Below, piece after piece: positions 21,499 through 33,947 of a DNA stretch of 64,000 nt (within the stretch, counting starts at the first letter, position 1; each line of letters opens with the position of its first letter). The stretch is from Azolla caroliniana (lineage: Eukaryota; Polypodiophyta), in NCBI GenBank assembly GCA_043228905.1, contig JBHGNT010000010.1, positions 11,346,001-11,410,000 of the forward strand, written 5' to 3'. The notes under the pieces were generated by a model. The model ran no database searches. It was not told the origin of the DNA and saw only the letters and a list, made by a program, of their open reading frames with translations. Both the position numbers and the translations under genes were made by a program.

Positions 21499-23008
21499 GT
21501 CACTGCGGAAACGGCAAGAGATGAAACGGTGGCACCAGAAGATAAGTGGCTAACGAATATGCACCCATTTCTGAGCACTGGATTGCCTCCAGAGGAGATG
21601 AACCGGGACGAGAGGAAGCGCCTGGTGGTACAAAGCCGGCACTTCTGTTTATTACAGGACACGCTATACCACAAATGTGCGGACGGTATATGGTGACGAG
21701 GGGTGCGCAGCGACGAGAAAGAGGTAGCACACTGCGGAGTTGCCGGAGGCCATTATGCCGGGGATGCTACGACAAGGAAGATATGGCAAAGTGGCCTATG
21801 GTGGCCGACTACATTGAAAGACGCAGTCCGGTACGCGAAAGAGTGTGATCTATGCCAGCAAATGGGCCAACCAACGGAACAAGCTAGGATGCCGCATCAG
21901 CCAGTACTACCGCTAGAACCATTTCAGAAATGGGGACTGGATTTTGTCGGTCCGTTCAAACCACCGGCGATGAGAACTAGCAACCGGTATGTTATCGCCG
22001 CGACGGACTATTGCACTAAATGGGTGGAAGCCAAAGCCTTATGAGACAACACCGCAGCGTCGACGGCAAAATTCTTATATGAATGCATTTGGTGCCGGTA
22101 CGGATGCCCCATAGAGCTGATAAGCAACCAAGGAGGGCACTTTCTTGGACAGGTAGTGGAGAGCTTGACGTCATTCTATGCGGTAGTACATAAACGGAGC
22201 ACCCCGTACTACCCACAAGCCAACGGATTAGCGGAGTCAACAAACAAAACGCTACAGAATATCCTGCGCAAGTTTGTCAATGAAAATCGGAGAGATTGGG
22301 ACACGAAGCTGCACAGTGCGCTCTGGGCTTACCGGATAGCGTACAAAACAAGCATCCGAACAACACCGTTTCGGTTAGCATTCGGATTAAAGGCAGTCAT
22401 GCTGATCGAATTCCAGGTACCGAGCTTACGGATTCAGATTCGGGAACGACTCAATGAAAAGGAATTGGAGGCAATTGGAGGCAATTTGGTTAAAGGCTCT
22501 GTGTGAACTAGAAGAACACCGACTGGCGAGCATCATGCACCTGGAATTGGAACAACGACGACGGAAAGCGTTTGTAGATCGGCACCGGAAGGGAAACGAA
22601 AAGATGTTCGAAATCGGCAAGACGATACTAGTGTTCCAGACCCGGATGGGTAAAATGCCAGGAAAACTACGGTTTAGATGGACCGGACCGTACTGGATCA
22701 CACGCGGGTTCAATGGGTCTTACCAATTAGGGACACTTGCCGGCGAGGTGCTGGGTAAATGGGTCAACGGATTTAGACTAAAACCATACAAAGGACCTAT
22801 GCCCAAGAACCCATTTGAAGGAAGGGCCGCCACCGAATCAGACGCCGGCAGGCCAACCACGATGGCAACCCGTGAGGAAAACGGCTACCACCAAGCCGGT
22901 AAGCGGGAGCACGAGCCGACAACCGGGGAAAGCATGACGGCAAACCGTCAAGAGGCCGGCAAGGTGTGCGTTTCGGGTAAGGGTCCGATAGGACCGGAGA
23001 AAAATTAA
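21499..23008 (+). pseudogene. D integrase
   Basis: Pieces 21700-22044, 22050-22506 and 22454-23008 give the zinc-binding H-x-H-C2 region ([15 protein letters not shown], CDLCQQMG) and the core with [13 protein letters not shown] (first Asp) and TPYYPQANGLAESTNK (Glu). The C-terminal strand set (PGKLRFRWTGPYWITR, GPY/F motif) follows. Three in-frame stops and one frameshift near 22450. The last Asp/Glu/Arg-rich residues run to 23008. Confidence 0.87.
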
Positions 23009-23133
23009 CCACACAATTAATTTTACAAAAAAAAAATAAAATCGAATGGAATCAAATAAATCATGAAAAGGAGTGGTGGAAACGGCCATGCAAACGAGGA
23101 GTAAAGAGGCACGTCGAAAAGGTACCAGGGGCT

Positions 23134-24305
23134 ATGAGTAGGACATTAAATCACCGCCACATGGCACGCAAGGCTATTATAGTACACGACCTGCACATGT
23201 GGAGGCTCGAAAAAGGCGCCAAGATGCAGAGAGAAAAAACCCCACGCATTGAGACCTTCTCCTATCGCGAACCAAGGAGAACAAACGCAGTAAGGCGGGA
23301 CCAGCCACCAACGAGTGAACCCATCAGGCAACCCACCGTCCAGACGCAACAATAGTGCACCGGCAGCCAATGGCTCCGGTGGATAGGAGAACAAATTGCC
23401 GGAGTAGTCGGATGCATAGAGGCGGAGGAAAGAGCGCAAACGGAACGGTTGCTCGTCACAACCGATGAACTGGAGACGGCCCGGTCAAGGATCCAGTGCC
23501 TCGAACAAGACTTGGATCGGATCACAGGAGACATGGCCAAAATGGCCTTAACCGCAACACAAATCCAAGCACCGGTGACTCCAGTTGATGTACAGAGGAA
23601 TAAGACCCCAGAGACACAAACTGTCTCGGAGAAAGATGCGGCGCAAGCCCAAGAGCTTGCGGAATTACGAGATGAACTTGCCGCACAAGAAGCATTACGG
23701 AGCTGCGAATGCGACTTGAAGAAGGCGGCCAAAGAAGAATTAAAGAAGACTGTTGAGAACCTCCGCAGGGCAGAGAAAAACCTGCGTAAAGGACATCATG
23801 CTTACGACCGGCTAAAGGAGGAAAAGGAGAAATTGTTGCAGGAAAAAGACAAGCTGCGATGGATGGCGGAGACGGAAATCGAGAGGCTGAAGGAGGAACT
23901 CCGTCAACAGAAGGACCAGGAGGACCGCGCGTGCCGGCAGATCAACCAGAGGCTGAAGCAGAAGACCGATGATTTTGATCATCTGCACCGGGACTACAAG
24001 CAGCTGGAGACGGATTATAAGCAATAGCAGGAACGGATGGCCAAGCTCCGGCAAGAAGTTGATAGGGCCACAATGGCACTCGCCAAAGAACGAGTTGAGA
24101 GTTCCAAGCTATTGGAGGAAGCGGCGATGGACCGGATGGAGCTCCACAAGCAGAACCATGAAGAAAAAGAAAGGGTGACAATGGTGTTACAGAGGTTGCA
24201 AACAACCTATCAAAGTCAATTGTTGCATTATAGGGAGCAGGAGGCAGACACAGTCCGAATCATCAAGCAATTGAAAGAGGAGCGACAAGCCGTAGAAAAT
24301 AAATC
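23134..24305 (+). pseudogene. D 3' accessory ORF, coiled-coil part (left segment)
   Basis: Sense-strand ORF downstream of integrase, separated by an A-rich spacer (23009-23133). From the ATG at 23134 the frame continues past TAG codons at 23353 and 24028 as a long Glu/Lys/Arg/Leu-rich coiled coil (KEEKEKLLQEKDKLR, IERLKEELRQQKDQ, RLKQKTDDF) until element H interrupts it. Element F has a clear homologue (57989-59605), so this is a lineage feature. No enzymatic motif, membrane segment or signal peptide is visible. The position matches that of env-like ORFs in some plant Gypsy elements, but there is no env feature. Function unknown. Confidence 0.75.
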
Positions 24306-24309
24306 ACGG

Positions 24310-25074
24310 TGTCGCGTTATTACGCGCGCGCGTGGAGAAAGGTGGGACCACGGGGGTCTCGGACTAGGTAGTGACGGAGCGTAGGAAGTTGTGCTTCACC
24401 GTTTCCGGGGATCCCTGAAGAACACCGGAAGCGACCGAAGGGAGAGAGAGAAAGAGAGGGAGCACGCGCTTAACACCGACTCACGCACACACACATGCCG
24501 ACCCGACTCACGCCCTTATGTACAGGAAACACAGGAAAGGGGAAGCACCCGACACCAACAGAGACGCGAATATACACAGACAGACGCAAATGTATACATA
24601 TACAAAGGAAGAATACATTCCCGGCTTCGAGCCGGGCCAAGGTAGGTTACAACAATCGTCTGCTGTCAAGCCGCCGTCGGGGAGCTCTCGGGTCGTCGCG
24701 CTGAGCAGGGTCTTGCACAGGAGGCCGAGCCAAAGTCAACCCTAAGCAAAACATGAAGGGGGATGAAGAAGAAGAAGAAGAAGAAGAAACATAACTAACC
24801 CTAAATCTAACGGTATACCCTCTAACGCCAAAATGGGCAACCCTTTCACAAAGGGCGCTCCCTTCCCTTTCTAGAACAAGGAGAGGGATGCGTTACAATG
24901 TGGGATAAATCCCGACTTACATGGTATCGCATGTCCCGTCTTGACTACTCTTCGGCGCCATAAAGGCTCCCTCGTTATTCACACTAAATGTACATGGGTG
25001 CGTACACACGCTGCACCCCGCTGATGTAGCCAATGTTTCCTGGTTTTCGCCTCTGGCCGAAATTCTTCACAACA
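24310..25074 (-). repeat. 3' LTR of H
   Basis: About 765 bp. Read on the minus strand it starts TGTTGTGAAGAATTTCGG and ends TAATAACGCGACA. Matches 28418-29192 closely. Confidence 0.88.
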
Positions 25075-25091
25075 TCCGCCCCCACCTAACC
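25075..25091 (-). promoter_or_regulatory. Polypurine tract of H
   Basis: The minus strand reads GGTTAGGTGGGGGCGGA directly before the 3' LTR, nearly identical to the tract of G. Confidence 0.75.
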
Positions 25092-28000
25092 GCACGTCCA
25101 CCGGTACATGCCAATTCCGGTGAAGGGTGAGAGATTTCGGCCAGTGAGAAACCGGTCTTCCGTAATCCGCATCCCGGCTCGTTGCCGGTTTGATCCATCG
25201 GCTTCGGTTCTTTCTTCGCGCTTACCTCCCCGTAGGCTCGTTCGACCCGTCGATGGGTCCTCCACCACGATCTCCGTAGTACGCGTACTTCCGCTGGCCC
25301 TTGTTCGGCCGTATGCATGCCCCGCTCCCCGTCGTATGCCCGATGTCCTCCGTTGAGCATTCATGTTTCCCTGATTGCCGTCCCATGTTGTTTCGCATTG
25401 CCTTCGTCCTCTCGCTGCCACCTTCCTTCTCCATGGTCTTACATCGTCGCGTCCACTCGAACCGCCATGGTCTCCGGAACGGTGTGGAGGATCCTTCTCG
25501 GCCTTCTACGCGCTACCTCCGAACCGCGCAACCCATCTCCGTGCTCGCCTTTCCGCTCCGGCACCTCCGTGTGCCACATTCACTCGTCCGTTGTTTGGCA
25601 CTGGCTGTGCCATACTCCGGTTCATTGCACGCCTTGTCAGCCCCTTTCCCGGCCAGATCGTGCATCGCCGCTCACCCGCATACTGGTGTCCTCCGCACCC
25701 GAGGAACACCCCATAGTAGCCCACTTGGCCCTTCCCGTCTTCGTGCCGCTGCAACAGGTCCCGAGTCTTCCGCTTGCCGTTGTCCCCTCGCCCCCACCAG
25801 CTCGTCACTCCGCTACTTCGACGGAGCTACTGAGATCTACGAAGCGAGTGTGGGGGATCCTCCTCCGGCCTCTCTTGCCATCCCCTGACTCTGACCCTGT
25901 GCAGTCCACTACGTCACCTCATTCCCAAGACCTCCCTTGTGCTGTCTTCCGATTCCTTTGTTCGGCACTGCCTGCGCCAAACGTCGTCCCGTAGTCACGC
26001 TTCGATCCGGCCCGCGATGGCCACTTGCAAGACTCTTGTTCCGTCCCAGGTGTGCCTTTCCGGCCTGACACACCTCCTTGTGTTTGCCTTTACCGGCTCC
26101 TCCCGAAACCGTAACCGGCCGGTGAGGGTTTCACACTTCGTCCTCCCGTCTTACCGGCTCCCTATCCGCTACCTCGTGTCATCGGGTCTCGTTCCCTGCC
26201 GCCACTGTCCTTCTCCCTAGGTCTCACGTTGCCACGTTGGCCGAACCTCCGGATCTGTGTGAGGGTCCCATAGAACATGTCTTTGTTTCTTCTCTTGCCG
26301 AGATTTGGGTGTCTTTTGTCGAAGTCCTTCACGACTCTCCTCGTGTCTTCCGCGTAGTCGGGTCCCGTTTCCCGCCGCCACCAACCTTCTCTCTCGGTCT
26401 TATGTCGCCTCGCCGGCCTGATACCTCCTTGCCGTTCGTCACCTCCTGTCGTCCGATCACGTTCTCCTGTCGCCACCGATCTTCCCTATAGGACTCACGC
26501 TGGCTCTCAGGCCGACCGCCGAATCGGTGTGAAGATCTCCGTAGACCGCCCATCCGTAGCCCTTTTTCCTTCGTCACCTCGCCGCCACCGTCAGTATCTT
26601 GGTCTTACGTCGACCGCGTTGCCGACTGTCGAAATCTCTAGAACCGGTGTGAAGGATCCTCCTTGGGCCGCCCATCCGTAGCCCTTTCCTTCGTCACCTC
26701 GCTGCCACCGTCAGTATCTTGGTCTTATGTCGGCCGCGTTGCCGACTACCGAAGTCTCTAGAACCGGTGTGAAGGATCCTCCTTGGGCCGCCGATTTGTC
26801 TTCCTGACCCTGTCCCGGGTCGTCCTTTTCCGCATGCCGAGAGGGCGGTTTACTCCGCACCCTCTCCCGTGGTACCGACGTACCGTCTCCTCGGCCTCTT
26901 CGTAGGCCGGCTCTTTTCCTCCCTCCCGGAATGGTCATCCGGGAGCCCGTTCTGCCCGGTTCTCGTCCGGACCACCGCCCCTTTTAGTGGTGTCGGTGGA
27001 TAGCATCCGCTCTATGATCAATCAAGCCCCGCCTGAGCTTGATTCTCCAATGTCTGGAGTTTCAACTCCGATGCCGATCTTGCCAGACTCGTTGCGAACC
27101 TTTGATCACCTTCCTTCGAATTCTCGACCTTCGCCCGATCGGTCTTTCTCCCCATGTAAAAGAGGGCTGCTCGTCCCGCACCCTCTCCCGTATCGGCACC
27201 TTTATGCCGATTCTGGCCCCTATCGAACAATCCGCGACCGGATTCTGCTCCATCCGCATCGGAATGCCGATCTCCTCGTGCCTCGTCCGTCCTCGGCCTC
27301 CTCACAGGTCGTTTCCCATCTGTCTTCGCTGGCATCGTGCCAGGACTCCTCGGTACCGCCATCCATCTCCTCGGTCTTACAGGGGCATACAGGCCCGAAT
27401 GCCGAGTTCTCCGGAATCAGGTCCGTGGGCTTTCGTCCGCTCCTTACCCGTATCGTCTCGCCGGTGATTCTTGGTCTTTCGTCGCCGCCTTCCTCCGCTT
27501 GGGACTCATGTGGGCACTCGGGCCCGACTACCATCGTCTCGGGAGCAAGTGTGGGAAGACACAAAGAATCGTCCGTCCGTTTTACGCCCTTGTTCGTAGC
27601 CACCGACTCTTCGTGGTCGGCAGTCGTCTTTTTACCGATCGCGCAAGCCCCGCCTGGGCTTGTTTCTCCGATTCCCGGGGTTTCGGGCTGACACGCCCGA
27701 AACCGCTAGTCCCAATGATCCGGTTCCGCGATCTGTATCTCGGCCTCGTCCTTGGCCGTTCTATCTCCGCAAGTCGAGAGGGCGTTTTGTTCCGCACCCT
27801 CTCCCGTGGTACCGTGGTACCGATCTTCCGCCGTCGCGTGGGGCAAGTCCGTCTCCTCAGTCTCGGCTTGCGGCCTTGATCTTTCCTCTTCCTCAAGCAT
27901 CGCCTCGAGAGCTGCGTACGCCTCCGCAATCCTGGCCCAACCGCCGGCCCTTGCCGGCTCTCTTTGCCGTTCGGCCTCTTCCCGATGTGATGGCATGCCG

Positions 28001-28170
28001 TCGCGCGCCTTCCTCTTAGCCTTCTCGGATCGCTCATTGTCTAGCCGTAGGCACACCCTTCCGACCTTCGGCCAGTCCTCCGTAATCCTTCAGGAGCGCC
28101 TCTTCGAAGGCCTCCCACGAACTATGAGCCTCACGGAGCTCCTTTACTTCTGCATGCATCCGGACAGCTA
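25092..28170 (-). other. Non-coding or unrecognised interior of H
   Basis: GC-rich, Arg/Glu-biased when read on the minus strand, with several short open frames (e.g. 27706-28056, 27220-27603, 27018-27362) that show no known domain. Degenerate internal repeats are obvious: a 122-bp tandem pair at 26546-26789, and a recurring block with CCGCACCCTCTCCCGT near 26850, 27175 and 27795. The sequence may be filler between gag start and polypurine tract rather than a gene. Confidence 0.5.
26546..26789 (-). repeat. 122-bp tandem duplication within H
   Basis: Two adjacent copies starting CCGCCCATCCGTAGCCC (26546 and 26668), differing at about ten positions. Confidence 0.8.
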
Positions 28171-28380
28171 CTATGAGCCTCCCACTTCTACGCCTCGCTC
28201 CTCCATTTCCGCATTGTAGGCTTCCAAGTAAGATGGGACTTTGTCCCCGTTGAAACGGCCGACTCTTTCGACCACTCGCTCAACCGCTTGTTGCGCTGCT
28301 TCTCGCCTCATCACCACTTGTGCCGACTCCAACATCACTTCGGCCACCATCACCGTGAGATCGTCATCTTCTGACTCCAT
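28171..28380 (-). pseudogene. H gag start, truncated
   Basis: 69 codons from the ATG at 28380 on the minus strand, 20 bp after the primer site. VERVGRFNGDKVPSYLEA aligns with the G gag (GRF..., ATSYLEAYRAEM). A stop follows after VEVGGS and no zinc knuckle is seen. Confidence 0.65.
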
Positions 28381-28399
28381 CCTCCCTTGCCGCCTTTCA

Positions 28400-28413
28400 C
28401 GTTGGGTTCACCA
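28400..28413 (-). promoter_or_regulatory. Primer-binding site of H
   Basis: The minus strand reads TGGTGAACCCAACG four bases after the LTR, one base different from G. Confidence 0.6.
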
Positions 28414-28417
28414 AAGA

Positions 28418-29192
28418 TGTCGCGTTGTTACGCGCGCGCGTGGAGAAAGGCGGGACCACGGGGGTCTCGGACTAGGGAGTGACGGAGTGTAGGAAGTCGT
28501 GCTTCACCGTTTCCGGGGATCCCTGAAGAACACCGGAAGCAAGCGAAGGGAGAGAGAGAAAGAGAGGGAGCGCGCGCTTAACACCGACTCACGCACACAC
28601 ACGCGCACACACACACATGCCGACCTGACTCACGCCCTTATGTACAAGAAACGCAGGAAAGGGGAAGCACCCGACACCAATAGAGACGCGAATATACACA
28701 AACAGACGCAAATGTATACATATACAAAGGAAGAATACATTCCCGGCTTCGAGCCGGGCCAAGGTAGGTTACAGCAGTCGTTTGTTGTCAAGCCGCCGTC
28801 GGGGAGCTCTCAGCTCGTCGCGCTGAGCGGGGTCTTGCACAGGAGGCCGAGCCAAAGCAAACTCTAAGCAAAAGACGAAGGGGGAAGAAAAAGAAGAAGA
28901 AGAAACGTAACTAACCCTAAATCTAACGGTATACCCTCTAACGCCAAAATGGGCAACCCCTTCACAAAGGGCGCTCCCTTCCCTTTATAGAACAAGGAGA
29001 GGGATGCGTTACAATGTGGGATAAATCCCGACTTACATGGGATCATCTGTCCCGTCTTGACTACCCTTCGGCGCCATAAAGGCGCCCTCTTGTTATTCAC
29101 ACTAAATGTACATGGGTGCGTACACACGCTACACCCCGCCGATGTAGCCAGTGTTTCCCGGTTTCCGCCTCTGGCCGAAATTCTTCACGACA
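28418..29192 (-). repeat. 5' LTR of H
   Basis: About 775 bp. On the plus strand it runs from TGTCGCGTTGTTACGC to TTCTTCACGACA. It carries a (CA)n stretch near 28595-28618 longer than in the other LTR. Confidence 0.88.
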
Positions 29193-29303
29193 ACGGATGG
29201 GAGCCGAACGGATCCAGTGCATCCTCCGGTCATGGCTCACTCAGACCAAAAGCTTGATTGACGACAGCTCTGTGCATTGGTGGACAAAATGGACGCAAAA
29301 TAC
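29193..29303 (+). pseudogene. D 3' accessory ORF, middle segment
   Basis: 111 bp of D between H and C. The frame reads MGAERIQCILRSWLTQTK and on to KWTQN. The F homologue (AGVDRIKLIMSGW ... WKEWSQQ) fixes the register. Both flanking insertions lie in this ORF. Confidence 0.8.
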
Positions 29304-29901
29304 TGTTGGGAGACAGGTCCCTCCGGATGGGAAGGGAGAAGATCAGTGACAACGAACAAACTCGGCCAAGGCCGAAACGGTATGAGGAGTACCCGGCTAT
29401 GGAGAGCCGGATGGTGTAGAACCGGTATGAACCGGAGGAAGAGACATATTCGTAAATATGTTTCTGAGAGCCCATTGTGGCTACATTTGTAAATAGCCGA
29501 AAAGTCATATTAGTATAAATATGACTTAGGGCAAACTAATATCAGGTTATTGTCATTTTTCTTGTTGGTGCAAGAAGAAGAGAGTGTGCGTAACGTTGTA
29601 CAGAGAGAGAGAGAGAGAGAGAGAAAGAGGTTGTTGCCTCTGTTGTAACCGCCGCCTGTGGCGAAGATCATGAGTCCGAGGACGTTGCCTCCGTGTACTC
29701 ACTGTTTTGTACATTCATACATAGTGACAGTTTGCAGCCTGTGGGCTGCCGTGGTTTTTCCCCTAATTTGGGGTTTTCCACGTTAACCTCCTGTGTACCA
29801 TTTCTCTTCTTTGTGTCGTGTTCTATTTCCTGTTTTCTGTGTATGAAAAGAATCTCGGTTGTGGCCAAGTTTTGCGCATAAGGAACGACAAGTTCCTGTC
29901 A
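29304..29901 (+). repeat. 5' LTR of C
   Basis: TGTTGGGAGACAGG to TTCCTGTCA, 598 bp. One copy of the U3 54-bp unit (three in the 3' LTR), TATA motif at 29514-29520 and a (GA)n run near 29602-29625. Confidence 0.9.
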
Positions 29902-29903
29902 AG

Positions 29904-29915
29904 TGGTATCAGAGC
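29904..29915 (+). promoter_or_regulatory. Primer-binding site of C
   Basis: TGGTATCAGAGC two bases after the LTR, the Met-tRNA type. Confidence 0.85.
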
Positions 29916-29930
29916 GAAACGACACAGAAA

Positions 29931-31928
29931 ATGGACGAACCGTTTGGCGGCATGTTCAAGCTCACCGGCTCCAACTATTCAGTGTGGAAGTCGAAGATGA
30001 GGGATATGCTCGTGGTTAAAGACCTCTGGCTGCCGGTTCAGTTCGGGGACAAGAGACCGGACAAAATCGACGCCGCAATATGGGAGGTGATGCACATGAA
30101 GACAACGGCGTACATATGGTGCTTCATCGACATGAGCCTATACAACAACTTCAATGAAGAGAGCAAGGCTCATGAGCTCTAGGAGAAAATCGGCATAATG
30201 TTCCAGAACAAAAATGCTGTCAATCAGGTGTCGGTATTCCGAAAGCTAGTAAGACTCCGATACCAAGATGGCTCCAACATGGCGGAGCACATGAATGCCT
30301 TCCAGGGGCTGATACATCAGGCAACGTCATTGGAAGTACCTCTTGCCGACGAGGTACTAGCGCTACTCCTGTTCGGTTCCCTCCCGGATAGCTGGGAGAC
30401 GTTGGTTGTCACTTTGGGCAACGCCTGGCCGGAAGGAAAACGGTTATCCCTAGCAAGAGTAAAGTCGAGCTTGCTAGATGACGAGGCGCGTCGGAAAGAC
30501 AAAGAAACGAGCTCCGACTCCAAAGCGCTCCTTACCAAATTGGAACGCGGACCTACTTGCTTCTATTGCGGCAAGCCGGGACACTTCCAAAAGAACTGTC
30601 GGCATTTCCATAAAGACAAGGAAACCGACGGTACTGATTCGAAGCAAACCCCGGACCGGAACGGTAAAGACCAAAGGGCGCCGGACCGGAAGGGAACGAC
30701 GGCAATCGCGGCAAGTGAACAAGAGTTGATGCTCATCACCGAGGAGTGTGAGATAAACCTTGCCGGCGACGAGATGACCTGGGTGGTAGACTCCGGAGCG
30801 TCGTTCCACCTTACCCCGTACCGGAAATGCTTCTCATCCTACTCAACCGGTGATCACGGCTGTGTCTGGATGGGGAATGAAGGTACATGCCGAATTGTCG
30901 GCATGGGAGACGTGTGGCTGACAACACCAACCGGATGCAAGATGTTGCTGAAGGATGTCCGACACGTTCCGGAAGTTCGTCTGAACCTGATATCAGCCGG
31001 TCGGCTAGATGATGAAGGCTACACGGGTAGCATCCGGAACGGTGTCATGAAGTTCAGCAAAGGGAGTCTGATTGTGGCTCGGGCCCGGAAGGTAAACACG
31101 TTGTACCTGATGAATGCCCGGTTATGTCCGGAAGAAGTGAACGTGGCTTCCGACACTGCCGGTGAGCTGTGGCACAAGAGGTTGTGTCATATGAGCGAGA
31201 AAGGGTTGAAGAGGCTTGCAGACGACAACCTCATTCCAGTGAAGGACGTGCACTTGGAGAAGTGCACTGATTGTCTGGCCGGTAAGCAAAACCGGACCTC
31301 CTTCCGACCAAGGCGACCGATGAGACGTAATGCACCACTGCAGCTAGTGCATACGGATGTGTGTCAAGTAGACATGAAGTCACATGCCGGAGCGCAGTAC
31401 TTCGTGACGTTCATAGATGACCACAGCCAGAAGCTATGGGCCACACCGTTGAAGACAAAGGATCAGGTGTTATCTGTCTTCAAAGAGCTCCACGCGAGAG
31501 TGGAAAGAGAAACCGGCCGGAAGCTGAACGCGGTTCGAGCAGATAACGGGGGAGAATACCGGGGGCAGTTCGAGGAGTACTGCCGCTCGAAGGGAATCCG
31601 GCTCGAATTTACCGTGCCGAAGACGCCGGAACTAAACGGACTGGCCGAGAGGATGAACCAGACCATAATGGAGAGGGTCCGGAGTATGCTAGCGCATGCA
31701 AAACTACCCAAGAAGTTTTGGGTTGAGGCACTGTCGACGGCGACATACGTGATAAATAGATCACCCTCAGTACCCTTGGACGGAGACACGCCACAGAGAG
31801 TATGGACCGGTAAGGAAGTGTCCTACCAGCATCTGAGGGTGTTCGGGTGTCTCGCGTACGTCCATGTAGCAAAGGACCGGAGAGGAAAGTTAGATCCAAA
31901 GACCCGGCCATGCATATTCCTCGGTTAG
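29931..31928 (+). pseudogene. C gag-protease-integrase
   Basis: Starts MDEPFGGMFKLTGSNYSVW at 29931. A TAG at 30180-30182 replaces the Trp codon present in B (LWEKIG). From 30198 the frame is open for 576 codons: gag core, zinc knuckle CFYCGKPGHFQKNC (about residue 120), protease WVVDSGASFHL, integrase zinc domain (ELWHKRLCHMSE, CTDCLAGKQ), catalytic core (DVCQVDMKSHAG, AVRADNGGEY, TPELNGLAERMN). It ends with TAG (31926-31928) where B has a Tyr codon, at IFLGY. Confidence 0.92.
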
Positions 31929-33947
31929 AGTGACGATGAGTTCGGCTACCGAGTGTGGGACCCGGTCGACAAGAAGGTATTCCAAAGTCGAGATATTATC
32001 TTCATGGAGGACAAGATGCTCGCCGATTGGGAGTCGGAGAAGAAGATAATGAACTCTGAGTCGACCGGTAAGGATAGACTCTACGATGAGCAGACCCAAC
32101 CGGCAAGAGACCGGTTAGCACTCGAGGAACCAGTCGGTTACGGTGAGGATACCGACCCTGCAGAAGAAGAAGTAGAGGAAGCTGAGACCGGAACCGGTCA
32201 AGACCCCGAATCAGATTCGGATGAAGAGCAAATGGAGGAGCTGGCTACCGAAGCCCGAAGACGTAGATATCCTCTCAGAGAGAGAACGGCCCCCCGGAGA
32301 TTTCCGGATGCAGAGCATGTTCTACTGACCGATGAGGGGGAGCCGGAAAGCTTCGAAGAAGTGAAGGAAGACACCCACAGCCGAAAATGGTTAAGTGCCA
32401 TGCAGGACGAGATGGATTCGCTGCATGAGAACCATACATACGAATTGGTGGAGTTGCCGAAAGGAAAGCGGGCACTCCGAAACAAGTGGGTGTACAAGTT
32501 GAAACCGGGAGATGCTGGCAACCCCCCGAGATACAAAGCCAGGATCGTGGTGAAGGGGTTCCAGCAGAAGAAGGGCGTGGACTTCGACGAGATATTTGCC
32601 CCGGTAGTAAAGATGACCTCCATCCGGAGGGTGCTGAGTATAGCAGCAAGCATGAACCTCGAGGTAGAGCAGCTGGACGTGAAGACGGCATTCCTTCACG
32701 GCGACCTCGAAGAGGAGATCTACATGCAACAACCGGAAGGATTTGTGGAGAAAGGGAAGGAGCACCTGGTATGCCGGTTGAAGAAGAGCCTATACAGACT
32801 GAAGCAGGCTCCCCGGCAATGGTATCGGAAGTTCGACTCCTTCATGACCGATCAAGGGTACCACAAGACGCAGGCCGATCACTGCGTGTTTGTGAAGAAG
32901 TTCGAAGGAGGTGACTTCTTAATACTCCTCCTATACGTGGATGACATGTTGATCGTCGGACGTGATCAAGTCAAAATACGGATGCTGAAGAAGGCTCTAA
33001 ACCGAACCTTCTCAATGAAAGACTTGGGTCCGGCAAGACAGATGTTGGGGATGCACATCATTCGTAACCGGAAAGTGAAGCAATTATGGCTGTCACAGGA
33101 GAAGTACGTGACAAAGGTGCTTCACCGGTTCAACATGTCAGAAGCGAAACCGGTCGGATCGACACTTCCGGCAAACTGCAAGCTATCCGGTAAGCAAAGC
33201 CCGAGGACGAAAGCAGAGAAGGCGGATATGATGAAGATCGCATATGCCTCTGCCGTCGGGAGCTTGATGTACGCAATGGTTTGTACTCGACCGGACATTG
33301 GATATGTAGTCGGAGTGGTGAGCCGGTTTATGAGCAATCCCGGCAAGGAGCACTGGAATGCGGTCAAGTGGATACTCCGGTATTTGAAGGGCACTTCAAA
33401 TATGTGTCTCCGTTTCGGCTCCGGAAAACCTCAACTGGACGGTTTCACCGATTCGGACATGTCGGCTTATGTGGATACCAACCGGTCTACATCCGGGTAT
33501 GTGATGACATATGCAGGGGGAGCTGTTTCGTGGCAGTCGAGGCTGCAGAAGACGGTTGCATTGTCAACCACAGAGGCGGAGTACATGGCGGCTGTGGAAG
33601 CCGGCAAGGAAATATTATGGATGAAGGACTTCATCGGAGAGCTCGGTATCCATCAAGATGAATACCGACTCTACTGCGACAGTGAAAGTGCCATCCACCT
33701 TGCTAAGAATGTGGCCTACCATTCCCGGACGAAGCATATCCAGCGGAGGTATCACTGGATCCGGGAAAGAGTAGATGACCAGGAGTTCGCACTGACGAAG
33801 ATCCACACGGCCGAGAAAAGTGCTGACACCCGACAAGCTGGACGCATGCCGGAAGAGGATTGGACTCGTAAGACACCCCATGCCGGAGTGAAGGGGGAGT
33901 TTGTTGGGAGACAGGTCCCTCCGGATGGGAAGGGAGAAGATCAATGA
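31929..33947 (+). pseudogene. C reverse transcriptase-RNase H
   Basis: The frame is open from just after the 31926 stop: acidic linker, RT with ENHTYELVELPKGK, QLDVKTAFLHGDLEEEIYM, CRLKKSLYRLKQAP and the active site ILLLYVDDMLIVG. RNase H follows (DGFTDSDMSAYVD, ALSTTEAEYMAAVEAGKE, YCDSESAIHLAKN). Near 33820 it lacks 20 bp present in B, shifting the frame so that it runs to 33947 inside the 3' LTR. The intact B version ends RKRIGLERNPMPE. Confidence 0.92.

Larger units (their letters stand above)
24310..29192 (-). mobile_element. Non-autonomous LTR retrotransposon H (G family, LARD-like)
   Basis: Minus-strand element with LTRs 24310-25074 (3') and 28418-29192 (5'), a primer site like G's, a polypurine tract like G's and a 4-bp target copy ACGG (24306-24309, 29193-29196). 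Only a gag start (28171-28380) is recognisable. The remaining 3 kb lacks protease, RT and integrase motifs on either strand. It is probably mobilised by a G-like autonomous relative. Excision restores the D coiled-coil frame. Confidence 0.85.

Noticed and set aside
23134-24384. Host SMC, kinesin or myosin-like coiled-coil gene
   Set aside because: It lies in a fixed place between integrase and 3' LTR in both D and F and has no motor or ATPase motif, so it belongs to the retroelement.
25301-25994. Plus-strand ORFs up to 225 codons in H
   Set aside because: H is read on the minus strand; these frames are Pro/Ser/Arg-rich products of high GC content and show no domain.
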